Numbered from the stretch's first letter, positions 48,866 through 58,201 are shown. The stretch: 64,000 nt of DNA from Chloroflexota bacterium (GCA_016234495.1 JACRBI010000009.1:1-64000), one strand, 5' to 3'. The notes: generated by a model not told the origin, from the sequence alone. Numbers and translations: made by a program.

Positions 48866-49729
48866 ATGAAACAAAAACCCACCTGGCTCGACGAAAACGA
48901 ATTCCCTTTCAAGTCGCATTATTTTTCCACCCCGCACGGCGAGATGCACTACATTGACGAAGGCGCGGGCGATCCGATCGTCTTTGTGCCTGGCAACCCA
49001 TCGTGGTCGTTTGAAGCGCGCAATGTGATCAAAGCGCTTTCGGGAACGTTTCGCTGTATCGCAGTGGATCATATCGGATTCGGGTTTTCGGACAAGCCGC
49101 AAGATTTTTCCTACACCCCGAAGGATCACGCCGCCAATCTCGAAGCGCTGCTCGACTCGTTGAAGTTGGAGCGCATCACCTTCGTCGTTGGCGATTGGGG
49201 CGGCCCGATCGGACTCGCGTACGCGCTCAAGCATCCCGAACGCACAAAGTCTGCCGTCATCACCAATACCTTCCTCTGGTCAGTGAAGAACGATTGGTAT
49301 TATCAAATGTTCAGCAAGTTCATGGGCGGCGCGCTGGGCGGATGGTTGATCCGCAACAAGAATTTCTTCGCGCAAAATGTGATGACGATGGCCTACGGCG
49401 ATAAAGCGAAACTGACGCCGAGCATCCACAAGCATTATCTCAACACCGACCCGAACGAGCGCAAGGGACATTGGGTCTTCCCTGGGCAGATCATAGGCGC
49501 GTCGGATTGGCTCGCTTCGTTGTGGGAAAAACGCGCCGCGCTGAACGGCAAGGTGAAACTCATCGCCTGGGGCGGAAAAGACATCGCCTTCCGCGAGAAG
49601 CAACTGCAAACCTGGATGGCGGAATTTCCACAGGCGCGCGTGATTCGCTTCCCCGAGTCGGGACATTACATCACCGAAGAGAATCCTATCGAGTTGGCTG
49701 AAGCGATTCGAGGTCTGGGCGGAAAGTGA
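48866..49729 (+). CDS. Haloalkane-dehalogenase-like alpha/beta hydrolase
   Basis: The 287-residue protein has the haloalkane dehalogenase layout. The halide-binding Asn is N44 in PGNPSW, the nucleophile is Asp D110 in GDWGGPIGLAYA with the halide-binding Trp W111, a catalytic acid is likely near WGGKDIAF, and His is H267 in SGHYITEE. An Asp nucleophile separates it from ordinary esterases. Substrate is unknown. GAGGAG precedes the ATG. The adjacent MarR regulator suggests induction by a ligand. Confidence 0.8.
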   Translation: MKQKPTWLDENEFPFKSHYFSTPHGEMHYIDEGAGDPIVFVPGNPSWSFEARNVIKALSGTFRCIAVDHIGFGFSDKPQDFSYTPKDHAANLEALLDSLKLERITFVVGDWGGPIGLAYALKHPERTKSAVITNTFLWSVKNDWYYQMFSKFMGGALGGWLIRNKNFFAQNVMTMAYGDKAKLTPSIHKHYLNTDPNERKGHWVFPGQIIGASDWLASLWEKRAALNGKVKLIAWGGKDIAFREKQLQTWMAEFPQARVIRFPESGHYITEENPIELAEAIRGLGGK

Positions 49730-49745
49730 TTGCTAGGGCCAATTA

Positions 49746-49784
49746 AACAAAGAGGCGCGTCCATAAAAGGCGCGCCTCTTTGTT
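49746..49784. terminator. Bidirectional terminator after the dehalogenase-like gene
   Basis: AACAAAGAGGCGCG (49746-49759) and CGCGCCTCTTTGTT (49771-49784) form a perfect 14-bp stem. The A-rich and T-rich ends let it act in both directions, also for the minus-strand fragment ending at 49795. Confidence 0.85.
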
Positions 49785-49794
49785 ATTCCTGACT

Positions 49795-49960
49795 TCACTG
49801 AAACTTATTCCAAAACCTTTCCATCACCTTCAACTCGTCTTCACTAAATTTGCTGAGAAAATTTTCACGGACGCACTTACCATGCTTTTGCGCGGCAATA
49901 CGGAAGCGCTCCGCGCCCGCTTCGGTCAGGACGGCGTATGCGCCGCGTCGGTCTTCGGGG
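49795..49960 (-). pseudogene. C-terminal remnant of a MarR-family regulator
   Basis: A minus-strand frame encodes EDRRGAYAVLTEAGAERFRI, then NFLSKFSEDELKVMERFWNK, which is the wing and last helix of a MarR protein. The DNA-binding helices are missing: upstream, the sequence belongs in another frame to the 3' end of the NmrA-like gene. A deletion has joined the two genes. Confidence 0.6.
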
Positions 49961-50813
49961 GCTTCTTCGCAACCCATTCCCGTACATTTATTTGTGGCGC
50001 GCCGAGCAAACGGTTCGCTTCTTCAGGCGAGCCGTCTTCGCCCCAGCGTTCGTAATGTCCCATCAACGTTGACATGCTTTTCCATTCGGTGTTGAAGGTC
50101 AGTGTTCCCATCAGCGCGAGCATCTTCGTCGAAACGGGAGCAACTTTCAGCCCCGCGTGATCGGCGTACATTTTCATCGCATCGCCCATCGTCAACGCTT
50201 CGGGTCCGAAAATATAAAGTTCCTTGTTCAAGGCTTCATCGCCTTGATAACTTTGCGACACCATGCGCGCATAATCTTCGGCGGCGACCCAGTGCAATGG
50301 GTGGATCTGATTCCCGATCAGCGAAATGCTTTTACCCTGAACGAATAACGGCAGAGTCTCCATGAACCACGTGCAGCGGAAGATGGTGTACGGCACGCCG
50401 CTGGATTTAAGAGCCGTTTCGCCCCTGACCTTTGAGCGGCTCTCCGGCGTGTCAGCTTTTTCTCCGCTGACGGCATACGCCGAGATGAGCGTAACGCGCC
50501 CAACGCCGACGGCTTTGGCAGTCTCCGCGATGCGCTTCACACCCAAGTGATCGGCGCGTTCGAAGTCCGCTTCGCTGGGGCCGCCTTTGATGTTGACGTG
50601 GACTCCGTCACAGCCTTGCATGGCAGACTTGAGCGAGTCCGCATCTTCGTAATCGCCATTGACAAATTCATAGCCTTTGCCGAGCATGGACTTTGCCTTG
50701 TCCACATTCCGCGCCAGCAGGCGGACGGTGAACCCGTCTTTCAACAGTCGTTCAGCGACGGGTTTTCCCAACATCCCCGTCCCGCCAATAACAAGAATGG
50801 TCTTATTTTTCAT
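49926..50813 (-). CDS. NmrA-like NAD(P)-binding protein
   Basis: The 295-residue atypical SDR starts ILVIGGTGMLGKPVAERLLKDGFTV and lacks the catalytic Tyr-x-x-x-Lys, so it may sense redox state or act as quinone reductase-like enzyme. Motif ISAYAVSGEKADTPESRSK and IHPLHWVAAEDYARMV are typical of the NmrA group. The last residues (AKKPPKTDAAHTPS) derive from the fused MarR remnant. The gene starts inside the end of the CPBP protease gene. Confidence 0.75.
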   Translation of the reverse strand: MKNKTILVIGGTGMLGKPVAERLLKDGFTVRLLARNVDKAKSMLGKGYEFVNGDYEDADSLKSAMQGCDGVHVNIKGGPSEADFERADHLGVKRIAETAKAVGVGRVTLISAYAVSGEKADTPESRSKVRGETALKSSGVPYTIFRCTWFMETLPLFVQGKSISLIGNQIHPLHWVAAEDYARMVSQSYQGDEALNKELYIFGPEALTMGDAMKMYADHAGLKVAPVSTKMLALMGTLTFNTEWKSMSTLMGHYERWGEDGSPEEANRLLGAPQINVREWVAKKPPKTDAAHTPS

Positions 50814-51543
50814 CGGCTTTTGCCTGCATTGCAAACATGCTGACGAAGATGACTACATCCTGTACGAAGTGGATTGCCCATGCGATGAACAATCCCTGCG
50901 TTTCGAGTAGGGAGAGAGCCAGCAGCCAGCCGAGAAATCCCGCCATCAACACGCCGACGGGTCCGCTTGGTTGACCGAAGTAGTGCGGCAGGCCGAAGAG
51001 GATGCCAGAGATCAAAGCGACGATCGGCAGGGCGAGTAGTCCGTAAAGCGGCGAGACGAGTCCCATGCGGAAGATGGCTTCCTCCGAGAAGGCGTTGGCA
51101 ATCGAAAAGAGAATCGCCCAGCCGATGAAACCTCCGAGGTCTTTACCCACAGGGTGCTTCGCAAGACCTCGGAGGTTTGTCTTGCCTGCCTTTTTCACTT
51201 GCAGGAACATGAAAATGCCAGTGCCGAGCGTGATGAACAACCCAAGTGTGAGTGCAACCTGCAACCACGTCTCGTTGCCGCTGATTCCCAGCCAGGGAAT
51301 TTTGCCGATGTGAGCGTTCACGTCGCCAAAGCGGAAGAAAACTGTGAAGTTGACAGGGTTGAGTAGATAGACGAAAGCCAGCGCCAGTGCAGCAAGAATC
51401 AACTGCATGGATTGAAACTTGATTTGTGAATCGATCACCGCGTTAGGATGGAACACGGTCTTGATTTTGGCGGTCAAAGGTCGAAGGATGAAAATGCCCG
51501 CGAGGGCGAGACCAACTATCAGGGCGGTAAGAAGCGGGGTCAT
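50803..51543 (-). CDS. CPBP-family intramembrane metalloprotease (CAAX/Abi type)
   Basis: The 246-residue polytopic protein has the family motifs SEEAIFR (E-E-x-x-x-R, about residues 153-159), FGLPHYFG (H) and HFVQDVVIF (H). CPBP enzymes cleave prenylated or other membrane-associated proteins and serve bacteriocin self-immunity in some cases; the role here is unknown. Residues 122-139 are encoded by a 16-bp-arm palindrome (51128-51178) between membrane helices. GGAGATA precedes the start. Confidence 0.8.
   Translation of the reverse strand: MTPLLTALIVGLALAGIFILRPLTAKIKTVFHPNAVIDSQIKFQSMQLILAALALAFVYLLNPVNFTVFFRFGDVNAHIGKIPWLGISGNETWLQVALTLGLFITLGTGIFMFLQVKKAGKTNLRGLAKHPVGKDLGGFIGWAILFSIANAFSEEAIFRMGLVSPLYGLLALPIVALISGILFGLPHYFGQPSGPVGVLMAGFLGWLLALSLLETQGLFIAWAIHFVQDVVIFVSMFAMQAKADEK
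51128..51178. repeat. 16-bp-arm palindrome inside the CPBP gene
   Basis: AAACCTCCGAGGTCTT (51128-51143) and AAGACCTCGGAGGTTT (51163-51178) are perfect inverted arms with a 19-base loop, translated in frame (residues 122-139). Its sequence style is like that of the hairpin before selD (AGACCTGACAGGT). Confidence 0.8.
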
Positions 51544-51558
51544 TTCTTATCTCCACAA

Positions 51559-52005
51559 CTACGGCTTGACAACCATCAAAAAGGTGATCGCCAACACCGT
51601 CAAATTGAGAACGCCGCCGAGGATATTCGTGCGCTTCGCGATGGACTTGTATTCTGCCGAGTCTGCGCCGAGGGTTTCGGCCAGCGCGATCTGCTTTTTG
51701 AGCCAGGGCGAGTAGACGAAGAGTCCCAGCACGGAGACGAGCGCGTACAGAATCAGCGCGGAGAGAATCCACGGCATGAGGTAGGACAAGCCCGCAATCT
51801 CGATCATGCCCGCGCCTGTGAAGAATGCCAGCACATAGGACGGATTCGCCATCCAATCATCCATGATTTTGATGGTGCGCAGCGTGAACAACAGCGACTC
51901 GCGATTCTTCTCCATGCGGAAAAGCCAGAGCATGTAGGTGAGATTCGCTCCAAAGGCGACGATGGCGGAGAGGATGTGAAGCCATTTGACAATTGGGTAA
52001 AGCAT
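51559..52005 (-). CDS. DUF2269-like membrane protein
   Basis: The 148-residue protein has four helices, starting IVKWLHILSAIVAFGANLTYMLWLF, with H10 and W residues typical of DUF2269/ copper-resistance-D-like families. GGAGAATC precedes the ATG at 52005. It lies between CPBP and PadR genes; the function is unknown. The first helix motif W-L-H-I-L is conserved in this group. Confidence 0.65.
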   Translation of the reverse strand: MLYPIVKWLHILSAIVAFGANLTYMLWLFRMEKNRESLLFTLRTIKIMDDWMANPSYVLAFFTGAGMIEIAGLSYLMPWILSALILYALVSVLGLFVYSPWLKKQIALAETLGADSAEYKSIAKRTNILGGVLNLTVLAITFLMVVKP

Positions 52006-52092
52006 TTGATTCTCCTGTTTTGCATTTAGATATGTTGAATACACCCGCCTTCATTCAGGCGGTTTCTTTCTTCTTTCCTGTGTCTTTTGTTC

Positions 52093-52662
52093 TTAAGAAT
52101 TTGGCGGTATCAGCGGCTGCAAGTTGCGGATGGTCTTCAATGTCTTCTCGTGCCAAGCCAGCTCAAACTCGTAATAGTCAACGCCATAATCGAGCGTGAT
52201 CTGCCAGAGTTGACGGGCGCGCTCAATGCCGACCTGTTGCGCGCTTTCATCAATTGCCGTTTGCGCCGCCGTCTTCAATAATTGAATCTGCTCGCGGATT
52301 TCTTTCATGCGCGTTTCAAACAACGCGGCAATCTCTTCATTGCTGCTGAAATGGGAAAAGAAAATTTGGATCAGACATGCCTCGCGGACAGGTTCCATCG
52401 GCAGGGGAGTGACCAGCCAGCGGCGCAGCTCGCTTCTTCCTTCAACTGTGGGCTGATACTCTTTTCTGTTGGGTTTTCCATCCTGTTGAATGACGCGCGC
52501 CTCAGCCCAACCTTTTTTCTCCAAACCTTCCAGTGATTTGTAAATATGGCTTTGTGTTGCCGACCAAAAGTGGGCGACCGAGACATCGAAGAATTTCTTC
52601 AAGTCGTACCCAGACATGGGCTGGTATTCGAGCATGGCAAGAATGGCGTGTTCTAACGGCAT
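52093..52662 (-). CDS. PadR-family transcriptional regulator
   Basis: The 189-residue protein has the PadR winged helix ILAMLEYQPMSGYDLKKFF, SHIYKSLEGLEKKGWAEARV and a long C-terminal helical dimerisation domain (ETRMKEIREQIQLLKTAAQ), i.e. subfamily s1 PadR. It is likely to repress its own gene and the membrane genes downstream. An operator-like palindrome lies upstream (52681-52698). Confidence 0.88.
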   Translation of the reverse strand: MPLEHAILAMLEYQPMSGYDLKKFFDVSVAHFWSATQSHIYKSLEGLEKKGWAEARVIQQDGKPNRKEYQPTVEGRSELRRWLVTPLPMEPVREACLIQIFFSHFSSNEEIAALFETRMKEIREQIQLLKTAAQTAIDESAQQVGIERARQLWQITLDYGVDYYEFELAWHEKTLKTIRNLQPLIPPNS

Positions 52663-52680
52663 GATACTCCTTTAGATTTA

Positions 52681-52698
52681 TATAACTATATAGGTATA
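52681..52698 (-). promoter_or_regulatory. Operator-like palindrome upstream of padR
   Basis: TATAACTATATAGGTATA is palindromic at 8 of 9 pairs. It lies 19 bases before the ATG, overlaps the expected promoter and fits a PadR dimer site. Confidence 0.55.
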
Positions 52699-52868
52699 TT
52701 ATCAAACAGGGCTATTCTTGTCAAGGGAAAGTTCCTCTCAAAACAAACAGAAATTGTCAGCAGAAAGCTGAATTATTGTCACATTGTCAAACCTAAAGAA
52801 TGGGCTAAAATATGGAAAGGAAATGCCAGGTTTTAAATCTTCACAATTTACAAATACAAGGAAAATAT

Positions 52869-53684
52869 ATGAATACACTGCAGAACAGGCGCCCGCGACT
52901 TCCGGTAGTCCCGTACAAACTTGGGATCATAAAACAGTCGGATAAACCACTTCAACGCACGTTTGACCCACAAACACAGCCACTAATGGATAACCCCAAA
53001 GGAGTAAACAAGGGACATACTTATATCGTGCCCTGGAGTTGGTTCGAGTACATGCGAAAACTCATGACGGCTCAGGCGTGGGGCTGGTGGAAACAGCCAG
53101 ATTTGATGATGGTCAACCGTCGTCACAAATATGACGAAATGGATCCGCCGAGCGACGATGAATGCCGATTTGAAAACATCATGCTGCCTTGTAACTTTAT
53201 TGCTCTCGACCAAATGACTGACACGCATGGGCGGGTGGTCGGCAGGATGAACACCTATGATACGAGAAAACTCAATCCGTTGATTAATAACTGGTTCTAT
53301 GAACCATATTTATTCTGGAAAGCCAGTATGCACAATGAAGAGGGTGTTGTCCGCAATGTCGGCAAAGGACTGGACGTGTACACTCCTGTCATTCGTCAAC
53401 AGCCTGAACAATGGGCGAACTTGAGCATGATCGAGTTGTTTCCCAAACTGCCATTTGACATTGAATACGAAGGCAAGATCGAAACGATCACAGGTTATTG
53501 CCTGCTTGGCGCAAATGTAATCGGTCATGCAGCAACACGGGATATTCCGCTGAGGCTTTGTACAAAGCCGGGCGAACTTATTCATCCTACTAAATGGGAA
53601 CTGGATACTAAGCCGGTAATACCGGAAATATTTAATATTGGAGTTTCCCAGATCTTGAAAGAAGCAGACGCTCTCTGGCGCTGA
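52869..53684 (+). CDS. Unrecognised protein, Trp-rich
   Basis: The 271-residue protein has no family I know. It has no signal peptide or membrane helix and is rich in Trp and Tyr (IVPWSWFEYMRKLM, GWWKQPDLMMVNRR, NNWFYEPYLFWKASMHN). It also has motifs DMETDTHGRVVGRMN-like and CLLGANVIGHAAT. The codon use is more AT-rich than the neighbours. ATG 52869 has AAGGAAA upstream, and TTGTCA-N16-TAAAAT is a promoter candidate. It is isolated between padR and thiolase genes. Confidence 0.65.
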   Translation: MNTLQNRRPRLPVVPYKLGIIKQSDKPLQRTFDPQTQPLMDNPKGVNKGHTYIVPWSWFEYMRKLMTAQAWGWWKQPDLMMVNRRHKYDEMDPPSDDECRFENIMLPCNFIALDQMTDTHGRVVGRMNTYDTRKLNPLINNWFYEPYLFWKASMHNEEGVVRNVGKGLDVYTPVIRQQPEQWANLSMIELFPKLPFDIEYEGKIETITGYCLLGANVIGHAATRDIPLRLCTKPGELIHPTKWELDTKPVIPEIFNIGVSQILKEADALWR

Positions 53685-53783
53685 AGCCACACACTTCTTT
53701 ATCAAGACAACTTCAACGTTGTGTATTTAAGCGCGCCGATGTGCGAACACTTTTTTGCTGAAAATTAAGTTGGAGGATTCCAA

Positions 53784-55004
53784 ATGTCCACTTTGAAAAC
53801 TGCTGTCATCATTGACGCGATCCGCACGCCGATCGGCGCATTGGGAGGCATACTCGCCTCGGTCCGCCCCGACGATCTGGCGGCACATGTCATCAAAGCC
53901 ATTCTCGAACGCAATCAATTTGACCCTGCGCTGGTGGAGGAAGTTTTTTTTGGATGTGCGAATCAGGCGGGTGAGGATAACCGCAACGTGGCGCGCATGG
54001 CCGCGCTGCTGGCTGGTTTGCCGCTTGAGGTTGGGGGCGTCACTGTGAATCGACTGTGCGCCTCGGGGCTGAATGCCGTCAATCAGGCGGCGCGCGCCAT
54101 CAAAGCGGGCGAGGGAGATGTTTATATCGCGGGCGGAGTCGAATCCATGAGCCGCGCGCCCTACTCGCTTCCAAAAGCAGAAGCGGGTTATTCTTTTGGA
54201 AATCTCACGGCCTATGACACAGCGCTTGGCTGGCGTTACCCGAATCCAAAAATGAAAGAAATGTACGGAACAGATTCGATGGGCGAGACTGCTGAGAACA
54301 TCGCGAAGGAGCGCCCGCACATCACCCGCCAAAAGCAGGATGAATTCTCGGTTCGTTCGCACCAGCTTGCAGTGAAGGCAATCGACTCGGGCAGATTCAA
54401 AGAGGAGATCATCCCCGTAACCATTCCACAGAAAAAAGGCGAACCAAAAATTGTGGATACGGATGAACGTCCGCGGCGCGATACGACGCTCGAATCACTC
54501 TCCAAGCTGAAGCCTGCTTTTTCCAAAGAGGGGGGAACTGTCACCGCTGGAAATTCGTCTGGATTAAATGACGGCGCGTCAGCAGTGTTGATCATGAGCG
54601 AAGAGAAGGCCAGCGAATTAAATTTGAAACCGCTTGCGCGAATTGTGACCTCTGTCTCGGCGGGTGTGCCTCCGCGAGTGATGGGTTATGGCCCCGTGCC
54701 CGCCACGAAGAAAGCATTGAATCGCGCGGGCTTGCAAATGAAGGATGTCGGTTTGATGGAATTGAACGAAGCCTTTGCTGTTCAATCGTTGGCGGTGATC
54801 GAAGATTTGGGCATTGACCCCGAGCTTGTCAACGTGAATGGCGGCGCGATTGCCATTGGGCATCCGCTTGGCTGTTCGGGTGCGCGTCTCGTCACCACGC
54901 TCGTCCATGAAATGCGGCTGCGCGGAAATGTGAAGTTTGGCGTCGCGACGCTTTGTGTTGGGGTTGGTCAGGGTGAAGCGACGGTGATTGAGTTTTTGGG
55001 TTAG
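53784..55004 (+). CDS. Acetyl-CoA acetyltransferase (thiolase)
   Basis: This thiolase either condenses two acetyl-CoA or cleaves 3-ketoacyl-CoA. The 406-residue protein has the active-site Cys in [11 protein letters not shown] (about residue 92), the His in [17 protein letters not shown] and the second Cys in [10 protein letters not shown]. The motif [11 protein letters not shown] is typical of bacterial PhaA/FadA type. GGAGGA precedes the ATG. It stands alone; a beta-oxidation or polyhydroxyalkanoate role cannot be chosen. Confidence 0.93.
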   Translation: MSTLKTAVIIDAIRTPIGALGGILASVRPDDLAAHVIKAILERNQFDPALVEEVFFGCANQAGEDNRNVARMAALLAGLPLEVGGVTVNRLCASGLNAVNQAARAIKAGEGDVYIAGGVESMSRAPYSLPKAEAGYSFGNLTAYDTALGWRYPNPKMKEMYGTDSMGETAENIAKERPHITRQKQDEFSVRSHQLAVKAIDSGRFKEEIIPVTIPQKKGEPKIVDTDERPRRDTTLESLSKLKPAFSKEGGTVTAGNSSGLNDGASAVLIMSEEKASELNLKPLARIVTSVSAGVPPRVMGYGPVPATKKALNRAGLQMKDVGLMELNEAFAVQSLAVIEDLGIDPELVNVNGGAIAIGHPLGCSGARLVTTLVHEMRLRGNVKFGVATLCVGVGQGEATVIEFLG

Positions 55005-55047
55005 AGAGTTTTCAGGTTTGAAGGCTTTTACGTGACACGGAGATGAA

Positions 55048-56085
55048 ATGAAAAAAATAATATTCGCCATTTCGTTTTTGATCCTTGCTGTTGTTGCTTG
55101 CAGTGTGTTTTCAGGGACGCCCGCCAGCGCGCCTGAGATTTTGTCAATTTCACCAACTGTAAAGCCTGTTGTTGTCACAGCGACAGTTCTGCCAACACAA
55201 GCCGTTCAAACACCGGCGTTTACTCCGCTCGCGACAGTTCAACCTGACCCGTCAAATACGATTCGATTTGGCGCAGGCGGCACGTGGACGGACTTGTCTG
55301 ATAGCGTTAGCTCAAGCGGGAGCAAAATCTATACCCTGAGCGCCATGCAGGGACAGATCATGTCCGTCTCCGTTCTTGCCGAGGGCGATCCTGGTGTTTG
55401 GGGATATTTTCCAATTGAAATAGCCGGCAGCGATGGGACTCTCTTGTGCCCAGTCGGAGCCAATAACGAATGTAGTTTTTGGCGCGGCAAATTGCCTTTG
55501 ACCCAGGATTATTTTATAAAGGTCAAGGCGGGCGGCGACCTGACGAATTTCACCTTGCGCGTCGCCATCAACCCGCCCGGGAAATCGGAACAGACTTTTC
55601 GTTACAAAAATCCATCCTCGGGAATCGCTCTCGTTTACACAGACCAATTTGCCCCCATGCGCTTTCCTTCCATGGCCAACAACAAAACCGATATTGAATT
55701 GGCGCTCCAATATATTGACACCGCCTCATATCAACACACAAATCTGGGCGAGGCGTATTTCCTGCTTGGCTCATCCTCTGACCCGCAAATAGTCGCCGCG
55801 TGTACCGACCCGAATCCAAATGGCGGAGCGCCGGAAGAAGCAAAAGGGACAGAGTCTATTAATGGTTACAATTTTGTCCGCAGTCAGTCTGTGGGCGCAG
55901 GCGCGGGAAATATTTATGACCAGGAAATTTATCGCGTGGCGAAGAATGGAGTTTGCTATGAGGTTATATATTTCATCCATTATTCAAATATTGGAAATTA
56001 CGCCCCTGGCGCGGCAACTGAATTTGATATGGACGGGTTGCTGCAGAAGTTCGATGAAATTCTTTCCACGATTCAGGTGAAATAG
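55048..56085 (+). CDS. Lipoprotein of unknown function
   Basis: The 345-residue protein has a lipoprotein signal (MKKIIFAISFLILAVVACSV, Cys18), a Thr/Pro/Val linker, a beta-sandwich resembling a pre-peptidase C-terminal fold (TWTDLSDSVSSSGSKIYTL; QDYFIKVKAGGDLTNFTL), and a C-terminal mixed domain with ACTDPNPNGG. It is exposed on the outer face. The start is 43 bases after the thiolase stop. No firm family. Confidence 0.7.
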   Translation: MKKIIFAISFLILAVVACSVFSGTPASAPEILSISPTVKPVVVTATVLPTQAVQTPAFTPLATVQPDPSNTIRFGAGGTWTDLSDSVSSSGSKIYTLSAMQGQIMSVSVLAEGDPGVWGYFPIEIAGSDGTLLCPVGANNECSFWRGKLPLTQDYFIKVKAGGDLTNFTLRVAINPPGKSEQTFRYKNPSSGIALVYTDQFAPMRFPSMANNKTDIELALQYIDTASYQHTNLGEAYFLLGSSSDPQIVAACTDPNPNGGAPEEAKGTESINGYNFVRSQSVGAGAGNIYDQEIYRVAKNGVCYEVIYFIHYSNIGNYAPGAATEFDMDGLLQKFDEILSTIQVK

Positions 56086-56096
56086 CGCTTACCTCG

Positions 56097-56135
56097 AAAA
56101 ATGAGCCTCCGTTATTTATGCGGAGGCTCATTTTT
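56097..56135. terminator. Bidirectional terminator between lipoprotein and sufE-like genes
   Basis: AAAAATGAGCCTCCG (56097-56111) pairs with CGGAGGCTCATTTTT (56121-56135). The 15-bp stem with A and T flanks works for both convergent genes. Confidence 0.9.
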
Positions 56136-56565
56136 ATTTATCCATCAAATTTACTGCGGTTTGTTTCATGTGCGCCAGCACGCCCATAAATCCGTTGATG
56201 CGCTGCTGGGTGATGGCTTCCTGCAAATTCATCGTGTGATAAAAATCCGGGGGAACCGCAAGAATTTCCTGCGGCGTGCATCCGTTCAGCCCTGTGGCGA
56301 GGATATTTGCCAGCCCTTGCACGGTAGGGGATTGCGGCGGTATGTCAAAGTGAAAAATGATTCCGCCGTCAGCCTGCTTTTCGCCAAATAAAAACACCGG
56401 CGTCATGCACTCCGGGATGGGTTCCATTTTTGCGCGTTCTTCGGCAAACCGCGCTGGCAGGGGCGGCAAGGATTCGGCGTAGGCGATCAGGGTCTCGATC
56501 TTTTCTTCACGGCTCAAGCCGGCGAAGTCATCCACGATCTCTTGTAATTTGAGAGGTATGCTCAT
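56134..56565 (-). CDS. SufE-family sulfur-acceptor protein
   Basis: SufE passes sulfur from a cysteine desulfurase to the Fe-S scaffold. The 143-residue protein has the acceptor cysteine in MEPIPECMTPVFLFG, and DIPPQSPTVQGLANILATGLNG and PPDFYHTMNLQEAIT, the family core. ATG 56565 is in frame. It is next to the rhodanese, so the pair may handle sulfane sulfur. The hairpin GCACGGCATCGCCGTGC between them (near 56577) is a junction palindrome. Confidence 0.88.
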   Translation of the reverse strand: MSIPLKLQEIVDDFAGLSREEKIETLIAYAESLPPLPARFAEERAKMEPIPECMTPVFLFGEKQADGGIIFHFDIPPQSPTVQGLANILATGLNGCTPQEILAVPPDFYHTMNLQEAITQQRINGFMGVLAHMKQTAVNLMDK

Positions 56566-56596
56566 TATTTCGTTGGGGCACGGCATCGCCGTGCTC

Positions 56597-57436
56597 TTAC
56601 TTCTCTATCGGCGCATCCACGAGGTTGCCCCATTCAGTCCATGAACCGTCATAGTTCTTGACGTTGGGATAACCAAGCAGATATTTCAACACGAACCACG
56701 TCAACGATGACCGCTCACCGATGCGACAGTAGGCGATGATCTCTCCGTCAGCTTTGATGTTTTTGCCTTTGTAAAGAGCAGCCAGCTCCTCGGGAGTCTT
56801 GAACGTTGCGTCCGCTTCGTTCACTGCCTGCGACCAGGGAATGCTGACCGCGCCGGGAATGTGCCCGCCGCGAGTCGCGCCTTCCTGCGGATAGTTCGGC
56901 ATGTGCAGCATTTCGCCCGTGTATTCCTTCGGCGAGCGGACATCCACCATCGGTTTCTTTTTCTCGATCTGTTGGAAGATGTCGTCGCGGAATGCGCGAA
57001 TCGACTTGTCCGCTTCTTTCGCCCTGTAAGTTGTTCTGGCATACGAGGGGACATCCTTCACGAGCGGGCGTTTTTCCTGCTCCCATTTGATGCGCCCGCC
57101 ATTCATGATCTTGACATTGTTGTGGCCGTAATATTGAAAAAGCCAAAGCGCGTAACATGCGAACCAGTTGGATTTGTCGCCGTAAAAAATGACGATGGTG
57201 TTGTTGGTGATTCCAAATTTGGAACACATTTCTTCAAACTGTTCCCGCGTCATGAAATCGCGCCGCAGCGGGTGCTGCAATGTGCTGAACCAATCCACTT
57301 GCACTGCGCCTTCGATATGACCCATTGCATACAGCAGCGCATCTTCGTCTGATTCAATGATGCGGATCGTGGGATCGGTGAGATGATTCGCGACCCATTC
57401 TGTTTCAACCAAATATTCGGGGTGTGCGTAGGACAT
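56597..57436 (-). CDS. Two-domain rhodanese (thiosulfate sulfurtransferase)
   Basis: The 279-residue protein carries two rhodanese domains: [20 protein letters not shown] onward and a second with [12 protein letters not shown] and the catalytic Cys in [13 protein letters not shown]. It transfers sulfur from thiosulfate or a persulfide to a thiol acceptor. ATG 57436 has AGGAG upstream and was chosen over an upstream frame extension. It precedes the SufE-like gene, which could accept the sulfur. Confidence 0.92.
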   Translation of the reverse strand: MSYAHPEYLVETEWVANHLTDPTIRIIESDEDALLYAMGHIEGAVQVDWFSTLQHPLRRDFMTREQFEEMCSKFGITNNTIVIFYGDKSNWFACYALWLFQYYGHNNVKIMNGGRIKWEQEKRPLVKDVPSYARTTYRAKEADKSIRAFRDDIFQQIEKKKPMVDVRSPKEYTGEMLHMPNYPQEGATRGGHIPGAVSIPWSQAVNEADATFKTPEELAALYKGKNIKADGEIIAYCRIGERSSLTWFVLKYLLGYPNVKNYDGSWTEWGNLVDAPIEK

Positions 57437-57577
57437 GTTTTTACTCCTATTTATAAGGTCGTTCAAAAGTGATGCGCCACTTTTACCACAACCCGGCAAA
57501 AGATTACAGCCAAAAATTACCTGCATGACCAAAATAAACCATCCTCGGTTTATTTCGCTTTGATGTAAAATTGGCTC

Positions 57578-58201
57578 ATGCCAAAGCAAAAGTATTACGT
57601 TGTTTGGAAGGGACGCAAGACAGGCATCTTCACTTCATGGGCGGAGTGTGAAAAACAGGTGAAGGGCGTTGTTGACGCGCAGTTCAAGGCCTTTGAAAGC
57701 GAAGCCGAAGCCGATGCCGCGTTCCTTGCCAGATACGACGATTACAAAGGCAAAGTTTCCTCCAGCGGAAAATGGAAGACCGCCAGTGTGCAGCCCACCC
57801 TGCCGTCCATTTGCGTGGATGCGGCCTGCAGCGGCTCACCCGGCAAAGTGGAATATCGCGGGGTGAATACCCAAACGGGCGAGCAGATCTTTCACGCCGG
57901 GCCGTACGCGCAGGGAACGAATAATGTGGGTGAGTTCCTCGCCATTGTCCATGCGCTGACGTGGGAGGCAAAGCACAATTCGCACGTCACCATTTATTCT
58001 GATTCGGAAAATGCCATCTCGTGGGTCATCACAGGAATTTGCAAAACCAACCTAAAACATACGCCAAAAAACGCCCTGCTCTTTGCTCTCATTCACAGCG
58101 CGGAGAATTGGCTGGCCGAGAACGAACTTCCTGAAGATAAGATCTTGAAATGGGACACAAAGCTATGGGGCGAGAATCCCGCAGACTTCGGGCGCAAGTA
58201 A
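57578..58201 (+). CDS. rnhA: Ribonuclease HI with viroplasmin-type N-terminus
   Basis: The 207-residue protein has an RNA/DNA-hybrid-binding N-terminal domain ([32 protein letters not shown]) and an RNase H domain starting [18 protein letters not shown], with catalytic acidic residues in [12 protein letters not shown] and [11 protein letters not shown]. It removes RNA from hybrids during replication. TAAAAT (57566-57571) lies six bases before the ATG without ribosome-binding site, implying a leaderless message. Confidence 0.88.
   Translation: MPKQKYYVVWKGRKTGIFTSWAECEKQVKGVVDAQFKAFESEAEADAAFLARYDDYKGKVSSSGKWKTASVQPTLPSICVDAACSGSPGKVEYRGVNTQTGEQIFHAGPYAQGTNNVGEFLAIVHALTWEAKHNSHVTIYSDSENAISWVITGICKTNLKHTPKNALLFALIHSAENWLAENELPEDKILKWDTKLWGENPADFGRK

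Noticed and set aside
56597-57436. Rhodanese as a further selenoprotein
   Set aside because: The active-site loop has a normal Cys codon (AYCRIGERS) and no in-frame UGA.
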